Positions 45,318 through 61,303 are shown, counted from the first letter of the stretch. The stretch: DNA of 64,000 bases from Vespa crabro (GCF_910589235.1 NW_025813595.1:5022001-5086000); one strand, 5' to 3'. Program-made: numbers and translations. Notes: generated by a model not told the origin, from the sequence alone.

Positions 45318-47307
45318 TGAAACGATAATAGTAGTAATAGTAATAACGATAATAACGATAATAACAACAACAATAATAATAATAATAAAGATAGTAAAGA
45401 TATTATGAAAATAATGTTAAAAACGATCATAATAATAACAGTAATAATGAGAATAACGATAATAGCAATTATAACGATAATAAAGACAGTAATAATAATA
45501 ATAATAATAGTAATATTAACGATTACAACAGAAATAATGATAATAATAGTAGTAATAATAACAAATATAACAATAATAACGCTAATAAAGAAAATAACGT
45601 TAATATCGACAATAATAATAACAATATTAACTTTAATAACAATTATAGTAATAATAATAATAACGATAATAAAGGTAATAATAATAATAATACTAATAAT
45701 TGTAACAAAAATAATCACCACAATAATAACAATAATAACTGTTATGATAAGAATAATATTAATAATAATAATGACATTAATGATAATAACGATAATATCA
45801 ATAATAATAAATACAATAATTACGATAATAACTATAATAATTGTAATAATAATAATAATTATGAAGATAATAACGATAATATCGATAAAAATAATATTAT
45901 CAAGAAGGATAATGACGTGAATAGTAATAACTATAAATTCGATAATAATGACATTAATGAAAATAACTATAATAATAATATTAAATAATACACTAATACG
46001 GATAATAACAATAACAATAATAACAATAATACGATTATTAAGATAATAACGATAATAATAAGATTAATAGTAATATCGGTAATAAGGTTAATTACGAAAA
46101 TAACGGTAAAAATGATAATAATTATAATAACGACAATAATAATAATAATAATAACGATAATAAATATAATAGCGATAATAATAATAACAACATCAAAGAT
46201 AATAACCATATTAACAATAATAACAATAATAAAGATAATAATAATAATAAATATAATGAAAATAATAATTATAACAAAAATAACAATAATAAAGATAATA
46301 ACGTAATAACGATAATAATAATAACACTAATAACAATAATATCGAAAATAACGTTAATTACGATAATAATAATAACACTTGTAGCGATAATATCGATAAG
46401 AATGATAATAATATTAATAATAATATCAATGACAACGATTATAACGCTAATTATTAAAAGATTATACCTAAAATAAGGATAATAATGATAGGAACGATAA
46501 TTATAATAACATTAATAATTATAATAATAATAACGAAAAAATAATAATAATAAGACCTATAAGAACGATAATACAGATAGTAATAATAGTAATAATAACA
46601 ATATTAGAAAAAATAACGATAATAACGATAACAATATTAACGATAATAACGTTAGTTATAACAATATTAATAACAATAATAACGATAATAAAGATAACAA
46701 TAATAATCAATAACGATAATGACGATAATAACGGTAATAATAATAATAATAACTATAATAATAATAACTATAAAAACGATAATAACCATAATAACGAAAA
46801 TAACAATGATAGCAATAATAATAATAATAATAATAATATTAACGAAAATAGCGGTAATAACAGTAAGAACGATATAAATAGTAGTAAAAATAAATGTAAT
46901 AACCATAATAAGGATAATAATATTCAAGTAAATAATAATAATAAAGACAATAATATTAATAATTATAACGATAATAATGATAATAACGATAATTATAGAA
47001 TCGAAAATAACGAGAATAATAATAATAATAATAACGTTGATAAGGATAATAACGATATCATCGGAAATAATAATAACAAAAATATAGATAATAACGATAA
47101 TAACGATAATAACGACATTTAATATAATAATAATAACGATAATATCGATAATAATAATAACGATAATGACGACAAAAGTAATAATAATATTAATGGTTAT
47201 AACGATAATAAGGGTAATACGATAACATTGATAATAATAATAGCAACATTAACACTAATATAAATAAAATCGATTATAACCATAATAATAATAATAACAA
47301 CAATAAC
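45318..47307 (+). repeat. Gene-free satellite with module N
   Basis: The module-N box TGTTATGATAAGAATAAT is at 45,740 and its partner ACTATAAATTCGATAATAAT at 45,930. Otherwise degenerate AAT sequence without a gene. Confidence 0.6.

Positions 47308-47367
<60 letters not shown>
47308..47367 (+). repeat. Pure (AAT)20 microsatellite
   Basis: Twenty uninterrupted AAT units. Confidence 0.9.
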
Positions 47368-47371
<4 letters not shown>

Positions 47372-47548
47372 TTAATAACGATAATAACCATAATAAAGAT
47401 AATAGCGATATTAATTATAATAATTATAACAAAAATAAAGTCAACAAAGATAATTATGATAAAAATAATAATAAAAATATGGATAATAATGATTATAACG
47501 ATAATGAATATAAAAACGACAATAAAATTATAATAATAATGAAAATAA

Positions 47549-47690
47549 TAATAAAGTCGATGTCGATAATAGCGATAATAGTAGGAGTAGTAATATCAAT
47601 AATAACAATAATAATAATAAAAAAGATAATAACGATAATTATATTTACGATTATAATAAAAATAGTAATAATAATAATAACGATTATACC
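47549..47690 (+). repeat. Diverged copy of 54,143-54,280
   Basis: GTAGGAGTAGTAATATCAAT is at 47,581 and 54,175 (offset 6,594). The flanking AATAAAGTCGATG and TAATTATATTTACGATTATA segments also match. It therefore also matches 58,852-58,989 in the second 4.7-kb copy. Confidence 0.75.
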
Positions 47691-47712
47691 GATAATAACG
47701 ATAATAACGATG

Positions 47713-47714
<2 letters not shown>

Positions 47715-47759
<45 letters not shown>
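47715..47759 (+). repeat. Pure (AAT)15 microsatellite
   Basis: Fifteen uninterrupted AAT units. A module-N box, GGTTATGTTAAGAATAAT, follows at 47,802. Confidence 0.85.
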
Positions 47760-47763
<4 letters not shown>

Positions 47764-48429
47764 TTGAAAACAATAATTTGTATGATAACGACAATAATAG
47801 TGGTTATGTTAAGAATAATAACAATAATAACGATAATATCGAATATGACGATAACAATATTAATGTTAATAACTTCAATAGTAATAATAATAATAACGAT
47901 AATATCGATATTAACGATAATAATAATAATAATAATAATAATAAAGATGAAAACGATATTTTCCATAATAACGATAATAACGCTAATAACATTAATAACG
48001 ATAATGACGATAGTAACGATTATAATAATAACGATAATAAGGATAATAGTAGTAATATTATTAACGATAATAACGATATTTACAAAAAATAATTATAATA
48101 ATAATAAAGATAACAACGATAATAACGATAATAACGATAATAATAATAATGATAATGAAGACAAAGAATAATTATAAAATATCAATAGTAACAATAATAA
48201 CGATAATTACGATAATATCGATAATAATAATAACGATAGTGACGATTATAATATTAACGATCATATGGTTTATGATGATAATAATAAGAAAAATAATTAT
48301 AGTAGTAATTGAAATAATAACGATAATAAGGGTAATTAAAACGACAATAATAACGATATTAACGAAAATAGATATAACAATAGTAACGAAAACAACGATA
48401 ATTATATTAATAATAATAATAATAATAAC

Positions 48430-48453
48430 GGAAGTAAGTATAATAACGTTGAC
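48430..48453 (+). repeat. Tag G, copy near 48.4 kb
   Basis: GGAAGTAAGTATAATAACGT then TGAC. Its upstream text, ATATTAACGAAAATAGATAT, parallels that before the 15,369 copy. Confidence 0.65.
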
Positions 48454-48663
48454 AAATATAATATTAATAACAATTAAAACTATAATAACGATAACAACAA
48501 TAATAAATATATCTATAATAGCGATAATAAAGACAACAATAATAACAATAATAATATCAATAATAAATAAAATAACCATAATAACAATAATGACGATAAT
48601 AACGTTAATAATAAATAAGATAATTACGATAATATCGAGAATAATAATAATAATAATAACAGT

Positions 48664-48690
48664 AATAACGATAATAACGATAATAACGAT
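48664..48690 (+). repeat. Pure (AATAACGAT)3
   Basis: Three uninterrupted 9-bp units followed by an AAT run. Confidence 0.85.
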
Positions 48691-48740
48691 AATAATAATA
48701 ATAATAATAATATCGATAATAAAGATAATGACACCAATAA

Positions 48741-48771
<31 letters not shown>

Positions 48772-48893
48772 AACGATAATGACGATAATAATAATAGTAA
48801 TAATAACAATAATAACGATAAAAACGATAATAACGATAATAACGATAATAATATTACTAATAACGACATTAATAACCATAAAAAATATAATAA

Positions 48894-49200
48894 CGATATG
48901 GCATTAACGATACAGGCAACAATAGTAGTAATAGTAATAACAATAATAAGGATAATAACGGCAATAAAAATTATAATAATAAAGATAGTAACGATATAAT
49001 CAAAAATAATGATATAAGCTATAAGCATAATAATAATAAGAACAATAACAACGATAATAAAGAAAATAAACATAATAACTGTAAAGATAATACGACAATA
49101 ATTTTAACAATAATAATAAAGCTAATAACGATAACAACAATAATGACAATGATTAACGACATCAATTATAACGATATAACGTTAATTTCGATATTAATAA
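48894..49200 (+). repeat. Left part of the two-box module (M6)
   Basis: The left box CGATATGGCATTAACGAT is at 48,894, an ATAAGCTATAAGCATAATAA segment lies near 49,014, an ATACGACAATAATTTTAACA segment near 49,089 and the internal box TAATTTCGATATTAATAA at 49,183 (289 bp from the left box). The right box is absent where expected near 49,273. Confidence 0.7.
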
Positions 49201-49549
49201 TAGCAATATTAAAGATTATAAAGATAATAATAATAACAATATTAATGATAATAACAATTATAGTAATATTAATAATTATGAAATTAACGATAACGACGAT
49301 AATAATAATAATATTAACTACGATTATAAGAATAATAACGATACCATCGAGAACAATAGTAACAATAATATCGATAATAGCGATAATAACGATAATAACA
49401 TTATTAATAATAATAAGAATAAAGATAATATCGATAATATGTGTAATAATAATAAAGTTTATAACGATAATGACGACAATAACGATCATAAGAATAACAA
49501 ATATAACGATAGCATAATATTGTGAACAATAATAACGATCATAACGTTA

Positions 49550-50409
49550 ATAACAATAATAATAATAGCAATAATAGCGATAACATTGATAATAACAATA
49601 ATCGTAATAATAACGATAATAGTGGTAATAACGATGACAACGATAACAATAATAACAATAATGACGATAATAAGGATAATAACGGTAATAACGATAATAA
49701 TAATAATAAAAATAACGATATTTGCGAAATTAAGGATAATAATAATTACAATTTAACAATAATACCGATATTAATAATAAAAAGAATAATAAAGACAGTA
49801 ACAATAATAATAATAGTAATACTAATGTTAATAACGTTATAAACGATAATAACGATAATAATACTAACGGTAATAACGATAATAACAATAATATGGATTA
49901 TCATACTAACAATAAAATAGATAGTAAGGATATTATAAGTAACAATAATAAAATTAAATACGATAATAACGACAATAATAATAATAATAATAACCATAAT
50001 AATGATAATAAAGTTATTAATAATAATCGTAATAATAATATTAATAACGATAATAACGGTTATAATGTTAATAACTATAATAACGATATTAACAATAAGA
50101 ATAATAATAATAATAGAGATATTAAAGTTATTAACGATAATAATAATAAAAATAATAACAATAGTAACGAAAATGACGACAAAAAGAATAATAATAATAA
50201 CGATAATAACAATAATAGTTATATTAATAATACCTATAGTGACAATAATAACGATAATGACAATAATAATAATTATAATAATAACTATTATAACGATAAT
50301 TACGTTAATAACGATAATAATAATAAAATTAATAACGAAAATTACAATAATAACGAAAATAATAATAGCATTAATGACGATAATAATGATAATAATAATA
50401 ACAATAGTT
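49550..50409 (+). repeat. Block D, left flank of the 4.7-kb duplication
   Basis: Collinear with 6,966-7,777 at offsets of about 42,590-42,632. The match passes without interruption through position 50,410: AATAGTTATAACA is at 7,771 and nearly the same at 50,403. The left boundary of the first 4.7-kb unit is therefore not a rearrangement point. Confidence 0.75.
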
Positions 50410-51376
50410 ATAACATTACTAAGGATATTAACGATAATAACGATAATACTAATATCGATGACAACGACAAAAATAATAATATTAATATAATTAATAACGA
50501 AAATAAGGATAATAACGATAACAACGATATAATCAATAATAATAATAATAATGATAATTACTATAATAACGAAAAAAACACTGATAACGAGAGGAATAGG
50601 AACGATAATAACGATATAAGAATAATAATAATTACATTAAGAAACGATAACAACGACAAAAACGATAATAACAATAATAAGGATAAGAACAATAACAATA
50701 ATGAAGTAAATAAAGATATTATCGTTACAACGATAATAATAATAACAATAATAAAGATAATTACGATTATAACGATTATAAGGATTATAATAATAACGAT
50801 AATAACGATATTACAAATAATAATAAAAACGATAATGAAGATAAAACGATAAAAGTGATAATAACTATAATAACAAAAATAACAATTAAATAATAGTAAT
50901 AATAGAGATATTAACGATATTAGCGATAATAACAATAACGATAGTAACGATAATATCGATAATACTAATAACAATATTATTGATAATATCGATAATAATA
51001 ATAATAATAGCGATAATATCGATAATAACGATAATAATGATAATAACTATAATATCGATTATAACGAAAATAATAATTACGATAATGACGGTAATAATAA
51101 TAATAATAAAGTTAATAACGATAATTACGATAATGACGATAATATTAATAAAGATAATAACGTTAATAATGTAAATAGCGATAATAATAATAGTAATAAT
51201 AATAATAATAACGATAATTACTATTATAATGATAAAAACGATAATAATAGAAGTAATAATAAAAAAATAACAATAATATCGTTAATAACGTTAATAGCGA
51301 AATTAATCATAACGATAATAACGACAATAAAAATAATAATATCGATCATAAAGATAATAACGACAATAATAATAAC

Positions 51377-51415
<39 letters not shown>

Positions 51416-52733
51416 TATAATAATAATAATAAAAATAGTAATAATAATAATATCGATATTAAACAATAATGACGATAATAATAATATTAATATTAACATT
51501 AATAACAATAAGAAAGATAATAAGGATAGTAATAAATACGATAAATAAGATAATATCGATAATAATATTAACAATATTAACGGTAATATGGATAATAATT
51601 ATAAAAATAATAACGATAATATCGATAAGAATGATAACATATTAACGATAATATCTATAAAAATAATAATAATCATAATAACGATAATTATGATAATAAC
51701 GATATTAGTAATATTAATAATAAAGATAATTACGACAATAACGATAATAATAATAACAATAATAACGATAATAACGATATTCACGATAATAAAGATTACA
51801 ATTATAACGGTAATAAAGACAATAATGATCATAAGGAAAATAATTATAATAATAATAATAATAAAAACGATAAAGATGATAATAATACTTACAATAATAA
51901 TGATAATAACAATAATAACGATAATCACTATAAAAAATTAATAACTATATTTACGTTAACAACGATAAGGATATTAGGTATAATAGCGATAATAACTATA
52001 ATTACGTTAATAATAATAATAACATTAATAACGATATAAACGATGATAACGATAATAATAATAACGGTAATGACAATAATAATAGTAATAGTAATAACGA
52101 TAATAATTATAATAACGTTAATAATAATAACAATATTAACGGCAATATTTATAATAATAATAATAAAGATAAGAACAATAATAACAATAGCAATAACATT
52201 AGTAAACATTAAAGCGAAAATAACGAAAATGACGATGACATTATAACGATTATTATAATAATAACAAAAATAATAAAAACGATAGTATCGTTAATAGTAA
52301 TATTCATAATACCTTAAAAAGGATAATAAATTTAATAATAAAGAAAATAATAACGATAATAATGATATTATCGGTATAACTATAACAATAATATCGATAA
52401 ATACGTTATAAGAGGTAATAATAATAACAATAATAACGATAATACTAATAACCATAATAAAGATAATAATAATAATAATAATAACAATAATAACGATACT
52501 AACGATAATAACGATAAGAACAAAATTAACGATAATAATAAGATGTATAAAAATAATAATGTCTATAATAATGATATGAATGATTAGAACTATAATATTA
52601 ATAACAATAACAACAATAATAACGTAAATAACTAAAAAAAATGATTTAAATAAGATATTATCGATAATAAATAGAATAACAGTAATAACGATAATAACGA
52701 CAATAATAATATAAATAAAAACGATAATGACGC

Positions 52734-52734
<1 letters not shown>

Positions 52735-52782
<48 letters not shown>
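52735..52782 (+). repeat. Pure (AAT)16 microsatellite, identical length in both copies
   Basis: Sixteen AAT units. The counterpart at 57,444-57,491 has the same number, although such tracts normally change length quickly. Confidence 0.85.
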
Positions 52783-52783
<1 letters not shown>

Positions 52784-53313
52784 TCGATAATAACAATAAT
52801 AACGAAAATTATAATATTAATAACGACAATAATAACAATAATAACGATAATAATGACAATAATAAATACGATAAAGTCGATATTATCGATAATAATATTA
52901 ACAATATTAATGATAATATCGTTAATAAAAATAACATTATTAACGATAATATCTAGAAGCATAAAAATAATAATAACAATAGTAATTATAACGATAATAA
53001 GGATAATAATGATAACATCGATAATAATAATTACAATAATGATGATAATAACTATAATAATAATAATAATAATAATAATGATGTCAACGATAATGAAGAT
53101 GAAAACGATTATAATAAAAATCATAATAACGATAATAACGATAATAGTAATAATACCTGTAACGATAATAACGATAATAACGATAATATTGATAATAACG
53201 ATAATAACGATAATGACAATAATAATACAAATAAGAATAAAGGTAAGAACATTATTAACGTAAATGACGATATTAATAATAATAATAATAACGATAATAA
53301 CCATTATAATGGT

Positions 53314-53340
53314 AATAACGATAATAACGATAATAACGAT
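53314..53340 (+). repeat. Pure (AATAACGAT)3
   Basis: Three units. In copy 2 (58,023-58,049) the last base is changed from T to A, one of the seven differences. Confidence 0.85.
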
Positions 53341-55109
53341 TATAATAATAACGTTAATAACGATAATAGTATAATAATATTAACGATAATAACAATAATA
53401 ACGATAATAACGATAATAATAATAGTAAGAATAATATATGTAACAAGGATATTAACATTAATATCGATAATAATAATAACAATAACAACGATTATGACGA
53501 TAAAAATTAAAATAACGATAATAAAGAAAATAACAAGAATAATAATAGTTATAATAAAGAGAATAATGATACTAAAAATTTTAACGATAATCATAATAAC
53601 TATAATAACGATAATAACGATAATAAATTTAGTAGTAATAACAGTTATAATAGTAATAACAATAAAAACGATTTTAACGGTAATAATAATAACGATAATA
53701 ACGATAATATCGATAATAAAAAAAACAATATTAACGATATTATTGATATAAATAATAATAACAATTACGATTATGACGATAATAACGATAATAACGATTA
53801 TAATAATAACGATAGTTACGATAATTGTATTATTAATAATAACAACAATAACGATAATATCAATAATAATAATAATAATAATAAAGATAATATCGATATT
53901 AACGACAATAACGATAATAATGATAACAACAATAAATACAAAAATAATAATAATAATAACATTAATAACGATAATAATGATAATAACGATAATAGCGATT
54001 TTAATTATAATAATAGTAGCGAAAATAACGTCAACAACCATAATTATGATAATAATAATAATAATAAAAATATCTGTAATAATGATTATAACGATAATAA
54101 CTATAAAAACGATAATAATATTGATAATAATAATGAAAAAAATAATAAAGTCGATGACGATAATAGAGATAATAGTAGGAGTAGTAATATCAATATTAAC
54201 AATAATAATGACAATAAAGATAATAACGATAATTATATTTACGATTATAATGAAAATAGTAATAATAATAATAACGATAATAATAATTAAATTTATAACG
54301 CCAATTATGATAACAACGAAAATAATAACATTAATAATAACTATAATTACGATAATAACGATAATAATTGTAGCAGTAATAATAATAATAACGATAATAA
54401 CGTTAATAACGAAAATAACGATTATAATATTAACGATAACATCAATAATATAGATAATTATAATAACACTACTAACTATAATAACGATAAAAATAATAAT
54501 AATAAATATAGTAACGAAATTAACGATAATAACGATATTAACGATATTAAAGATAATATTAATAGTAATAATAAAGATGATAACGACATTAACAATAATA
54601 ATAATATTAATAATAATAATAATAACAAAAATAACGATATTAAAGACAAAAATAATAGTAATAATAACAATAATAACAATAATAACGATAATGTTGTTAG
54701 CGATAATAATAATAATAACGACAATGATTATAATAATATCAACAATTCCAACGATAAAAACGATAATAAAAATAGTAATTGTAATAATAATAGCAATAGT
54801 AACGATAATATAAGTAATTATAATAACAATAATAACGACAATAATGATAATAACGAATAACAATAATAATAAACATAACGATAATAACGAAAATACGATA
54901 ATACTGATAATAACAATAATAATGGTAAGGATAATAACGTAATAGTAATAATAGTAATTACGATTATAAAGATAATATCGATAATAATAATAATTATTAT
55001 AATTAATATAATATCGATATAAATGATAAACACAATAATATTAATAAAAACAATAAAGATAATAACGAAAATACTAATAAAAATAATAACAATAAAATGG
55101 GTAATAACA

Positions 55110-55128
55110 ATAATAATAATAACATTAC
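55110..55128. other. Novel junction of the tandem duplication
   Basis: The sequence leaves the right-edge context (as at 59,820-59,836) and enters the left-edge context (as at 50,410-50,430) within the shared 9-bp ATAACATTA. Divergence starts at 50,409 on the left and 59,837 on the right. This is the only join of the three that lacks an older collinear relative. Confidence 0.85.
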
Positions 55129-56085
55129 TAAGGATATTAACGATAATAACGATAATACTAATATCGATGACAACGACAAAAATAATAATATTAATATAAT
55201 TAATAACGAAAATAAGGATAATAACGATAACAACGATATAATCAATAATAATAATAATAATGATAATTACTATAATAACGAAAAAAACACTGATAACGAG
55301 AGGAATAGGAACGATAATAACGATATAAGAATAATAATAATTACATTAAGAAACGATAACAACGACAAAAACGATAATAACAATAATAAGGATAAGAACA
55401 ATAACAATAATGAAGTAAATAAAGATATTATCGTTACAACGATAATAATAATAACAATAATAAAGATAATTACGATTATAACGATTATAAGGATTATAAT
55501 AATAACGATAATAACGATATTACAAATAATAATAAAAACGATAATGAAGATAAAACGATAAAAGTGATAATAACTATAATAACAAAAATAACAATTAAAT
55601 AATAGTAATAATAGAGATATTAACGATATTAGCGATAATAACAATAACGATAGTAACGATAATATCGATAATACTAATAACAATATTATTGATAATATCG
55701 ATAATAATAATAATAATAGCGATAATATCGATAATAACGATAATAATGATAATAACTATAATATCGATTATAACGAAAATAATAATTACGATAATGACGG
55801 TAATAATAATAATAATAAAGTTAATAACGATAATTACGATAATGACGATAATATAAATAAAGATAATAACGTTAATAATGTAAATAGCGATAATAATAAT
55901 AGTAATAATAATAATAATAACGATAATTACTATTATAATGATAAAAACGATAATAATAGAAGTAATAATAAAAAAATAACAATAATATCGTTAATAACGT
56001 TAATAGCGAAATTAATCATAACGATAATAACGACAATAAAAATAATAATATCGATCATAAAGATAATAACGACAATAATAATAAC

Positions 56086-56124
<39 letters not shown>

Positions 56125-57442
56125 TATAATAATAATAATAAAAATAGTAATAATAATAATATCGATATTAAACAATAATGACGATAATAATAATATTAAT
56201 ATTAACATTAATAACAATAAGAAAGATAATAAGGATAGTAATAAATACGATAAATAAGATAATATCGATAATAATATTAACAATATTAACGGTAATATGG
56301 ATAATAATTATAAAAATAATAACGATAATATCGATAAGAATGATAACATATTAACGATAATATCTATAAAAATAATAATAATCATAATAACGATAATTAT
56401 GATAATAACGATATTAGTAATATTAATAATAAAGATAATTACGACAATAACGATAATAATAATAACAATAATAACGATAATAACGATATTCACGATAATA
56501 AAGATTACAATTATAACGGTAATAAAGACAATAATGATCATAAGGAAAATAATTATAATAATAATAATAATAAAAACGATAAAGATGATAATAATACTTA
56601 CAATAATAATGATAATAACAATAATAACGATAATCACTATAAAAAATTAATAACTATATTTACGTTAACAACGATAAGGATATTAGGTATAATAGCGATA
56701 ATAACTATAATTACGTTAATAATAATAATAACATTAATAACGATATAAACGATGATAACGATAATAATAATAACGGTAATGACAATAATAATAGTAATAG
56801 TAATAACGATAATAATTATAATAACGTTAATAATAATAACAATATTAACGGCAATATTTATAATAATAATAATAAAGATAAGAACAATAATAACAATAGC
56901 AATAACATTAGTAAACATTAAAGCGAAAATAACGAAAATGACGATGACATTATAACGATTATTATAATAATAACAAAAATAATAAAAACGATAGTATCGT
57001 TAATAGTAATATTCATAATACCTTAAAAAGGATAATAAATTTAATAATAAAGAAAATAATAACGATAATAATGATATTATCGGTATAACTATAACAATAA
57101 TATCGATAAATACGTTATAAGAGGTAATAATAATAACAATAATAACGATAATACTAATAACCATAATAAAGATAATAATAATAATAATAATAACAATAAT
57201 AACGATACTAACGATAATAACGATAAGAACAAAATTAACGATAATAATAAGATGTATAAAAATAATAATGTCTATAATAATGATATGAATGATTAGAACT
57301 ATAATATTAATAATAATAACAACAATAATAACGTAAATAACTAAAAAAAATGATTTAAATAAGATATTATCGATAATAAATAGAATAACAGTAATAACGA
57401 TAATAACGACAATAATAATATAAATAAAAACGATAATGACGC

Positions 57443-57492
<50 letters not shown>

Positions 57493-59827
57493 TCGATAAT
57501 AACAATAATAACGAAAATTATAATATTAATAACGACATTAATAACAATAATAACGATAATAATGACAATAATAAATACGATAAAGTCGATATTATCGATA
57601 ATAATATTAACAATATTAATGATAATATCGTTAATAAAAATAACATTATTAACGATAATATCTAGAAGCATAAAAATAATAATAACAATAGTAATTATAA
57701 CGATAATAAGGATAATAATGATAACATCGATAATAATAATTACAATAATGATGATAATAACTATAATAATAATAATAATAATAATAATGATGTCAACGAT
57801 AATGAAGATGAAAACGATTATAATAAAAATCATAATAACGATAATAACGATAATAGTAATAATACCTGTAACGATAATAACGAAAATAACGATAATATTG
57901 ATAATAACGATAATAACGATAATGACAATAATAATACAAATAAGAATAAAGGTAAGAACATTATTAACGTAAATGACGATATTAATAATAATAATAATAA
58001 CGATAATAACCATTATAATGGTAATAACGATAATAACGATAATAACGAATATAATAATAACGTTAATAACGATAATAGTATAATAATATTAACGATAATA
58101 ACAATAATAACGATAATAACGATAATAATAATAGTAAGAATAATATATGTAACAAGGATATTAACATTAATATCGATAATAATAATAACAATAACAACGA
58201 TTATGACGATAAAAATTAAAATAACGATAATAAAGAAAATAACAAGAATAATAATAGTTATAATAAAGAGAATAATGATACTAAAAATTTTAACGATAAT
58301 CATAATAACTATAATAACGATAATAACGATAATAAATTTAGTAGTAATAACAGTTATAATAGTAATAACAATAAAAACGATTTTAACGGTAATAATAATA
58401 ACGATAATAACGATAATATCGATAATAAAAAAAACAATATTAACGATATTATTGATATAAATAATAATAACAATTACGATTATGACGATAATAACGATAA
58501 TAACGATTATAATAATAACGATAGTTACGATAATTGTATTATTAATAATAACAACAATAACGATAATATCAATAATAATAATAATAATAATAAAGATAAT
58601 ATCGATATTAACGACAATAACGATAATAATGATATCAACAATAAATACAAAAATAATAATAATAATAACATTAATAACGATAATAATGATAATAACGATA
58701 ATAGCGATTTTAATTATAATAATAGTAGCGAAAATAACGTCAACAACCATAATTATGATAATAATAATAATAATAAAAATATCTGTAATAATGATTATAA
58801 CGATAATAACTATAAAAACGATAATAATATTGATAATAATAATGAAAAAAATAATAAAGTCGATGACGATAATAGAGATAATAGTAGGAGTAGTAATATC
58901 AATATTAACAATAATAATGACAATAAAGATAATAACGATAATTATATTTACGATTATAATGAAAATAGTAATAATAATAATAACGATAATAATAATTAAA
59001 TTTATAACGCCAATTATGATAACAACGAAAATAATAACATTAATAATAACTATAATTACGATAATAACGATAATAATTGTAGCAGTAATAATAATAATAA
59101 CGATAATAACGTTAATAACGAAAATAACGATTATAATATTAACGATAATATCAATAATATAGATAATTATAATAACACTACTAACTATAATAACGATAAA
59201 AATAATAATAATAAATATAGTAACGAAATTAACGATAATAACGATATTAACGATATTAAAGATAATATTAATAGTAATAATAAAGATGATAACGACATTA
59301 ACAATAATAATAATATTAATAATAATAATAATAACAAAAATAACGATATTAAAGACAAAAATAATAGTAATAATAACAATAATAACAATAATAACGATAA
59401 TGTTGTTAGCGATAATAATAATAATAACGACAATGATTATAATAATATCAACAATTCCAACGATAAAAACGATAATAAAAATAGTAATTGTAATAATAAT
59501 AGCAATAGTAACGATAATATAAGTAATTATAATAACAATAATAACGACAATAATGATAATAACGAATAACAATAATAATAAACATAACGATAATAACGAA
59601 AATACGATAATACTGATAATAACAATAATAATGGTAAGGATAATAACGTAATAGTAATAATAGTAATTACGATTATAAAGATAATATCGATAATAATAAT
59701 AATTATTATAATTAATATAATATCGATATAAATGATAAACACAATAATATTAATAAAAACAATAAAGATAATAACGAAAATACTAATAAAAATAATAACA
59801 ATAAAATGGGTAATAACAATAATAATA
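55119..59827 (+). repeat. 4,709-bp tandem unit, copy 2
   Basis: Near-identical head-to-tail copy of 50,410-55,118. The right end is ambiguous to 59,836 because of the 9-bp microhomology. At three differences an older relative can be consulted (8.66, 10.03 and 42.69 kb) and it agrees with copy 1 each time, so copy 2 carries the derived base. The T-to-A change at 58,049 removes a complementary-strand stop and lengthens an open frame there, with no sign that this matters. Confidence 0.93.

Positions 59828-61303
<1,476 letters not shown>

Larger units (their letters stand above)
50410..55118 (+). repeat. 4,709-bp tandem unit, copy 1
   Basis: Every landmark recurs 4,709 bp downstream with a constant offset, so there is no indel in the whole unit. 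By eye I find seven substitutions against copy 2: 51,146 T/A, 52,605 C/T, 52,829 A/T, 53,175 T/A, 53,340 T/A, 53,926 A/T and 54,440 C/T (copy 1/copy 2), about 99.85% identity. The unit contains AAT tracts, modules L and K and (AATAACGAT)3 at 53,314. Its length leaves remainder 2 on division by three, so no reading frame is preserved across the junction. I see no gene in it. Confidence 0.93.

Noticed and set aside
52291..53304. Pair of identical-length open frames at 52,291-53,304 and 57,000-58,013 as duplicated genes
   Set aside because: They are the same satellite text in the two 4.7-kb copies. The differences change residues freely (three changes, all altering the reading) with no sign of constraint.
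58013..59572. Longest complementary-strand open frame (519 codons, Ile/Val-rich), and its shorter partner at 53,340-54,863 (507 codons)
   Set aside because: It is the ATT phase of the repeat. The extra length comes from one T-to-A change at 58,049. There is no domain, membrane-protein pattern or start-site signal, and the same DNA is open in other frames.
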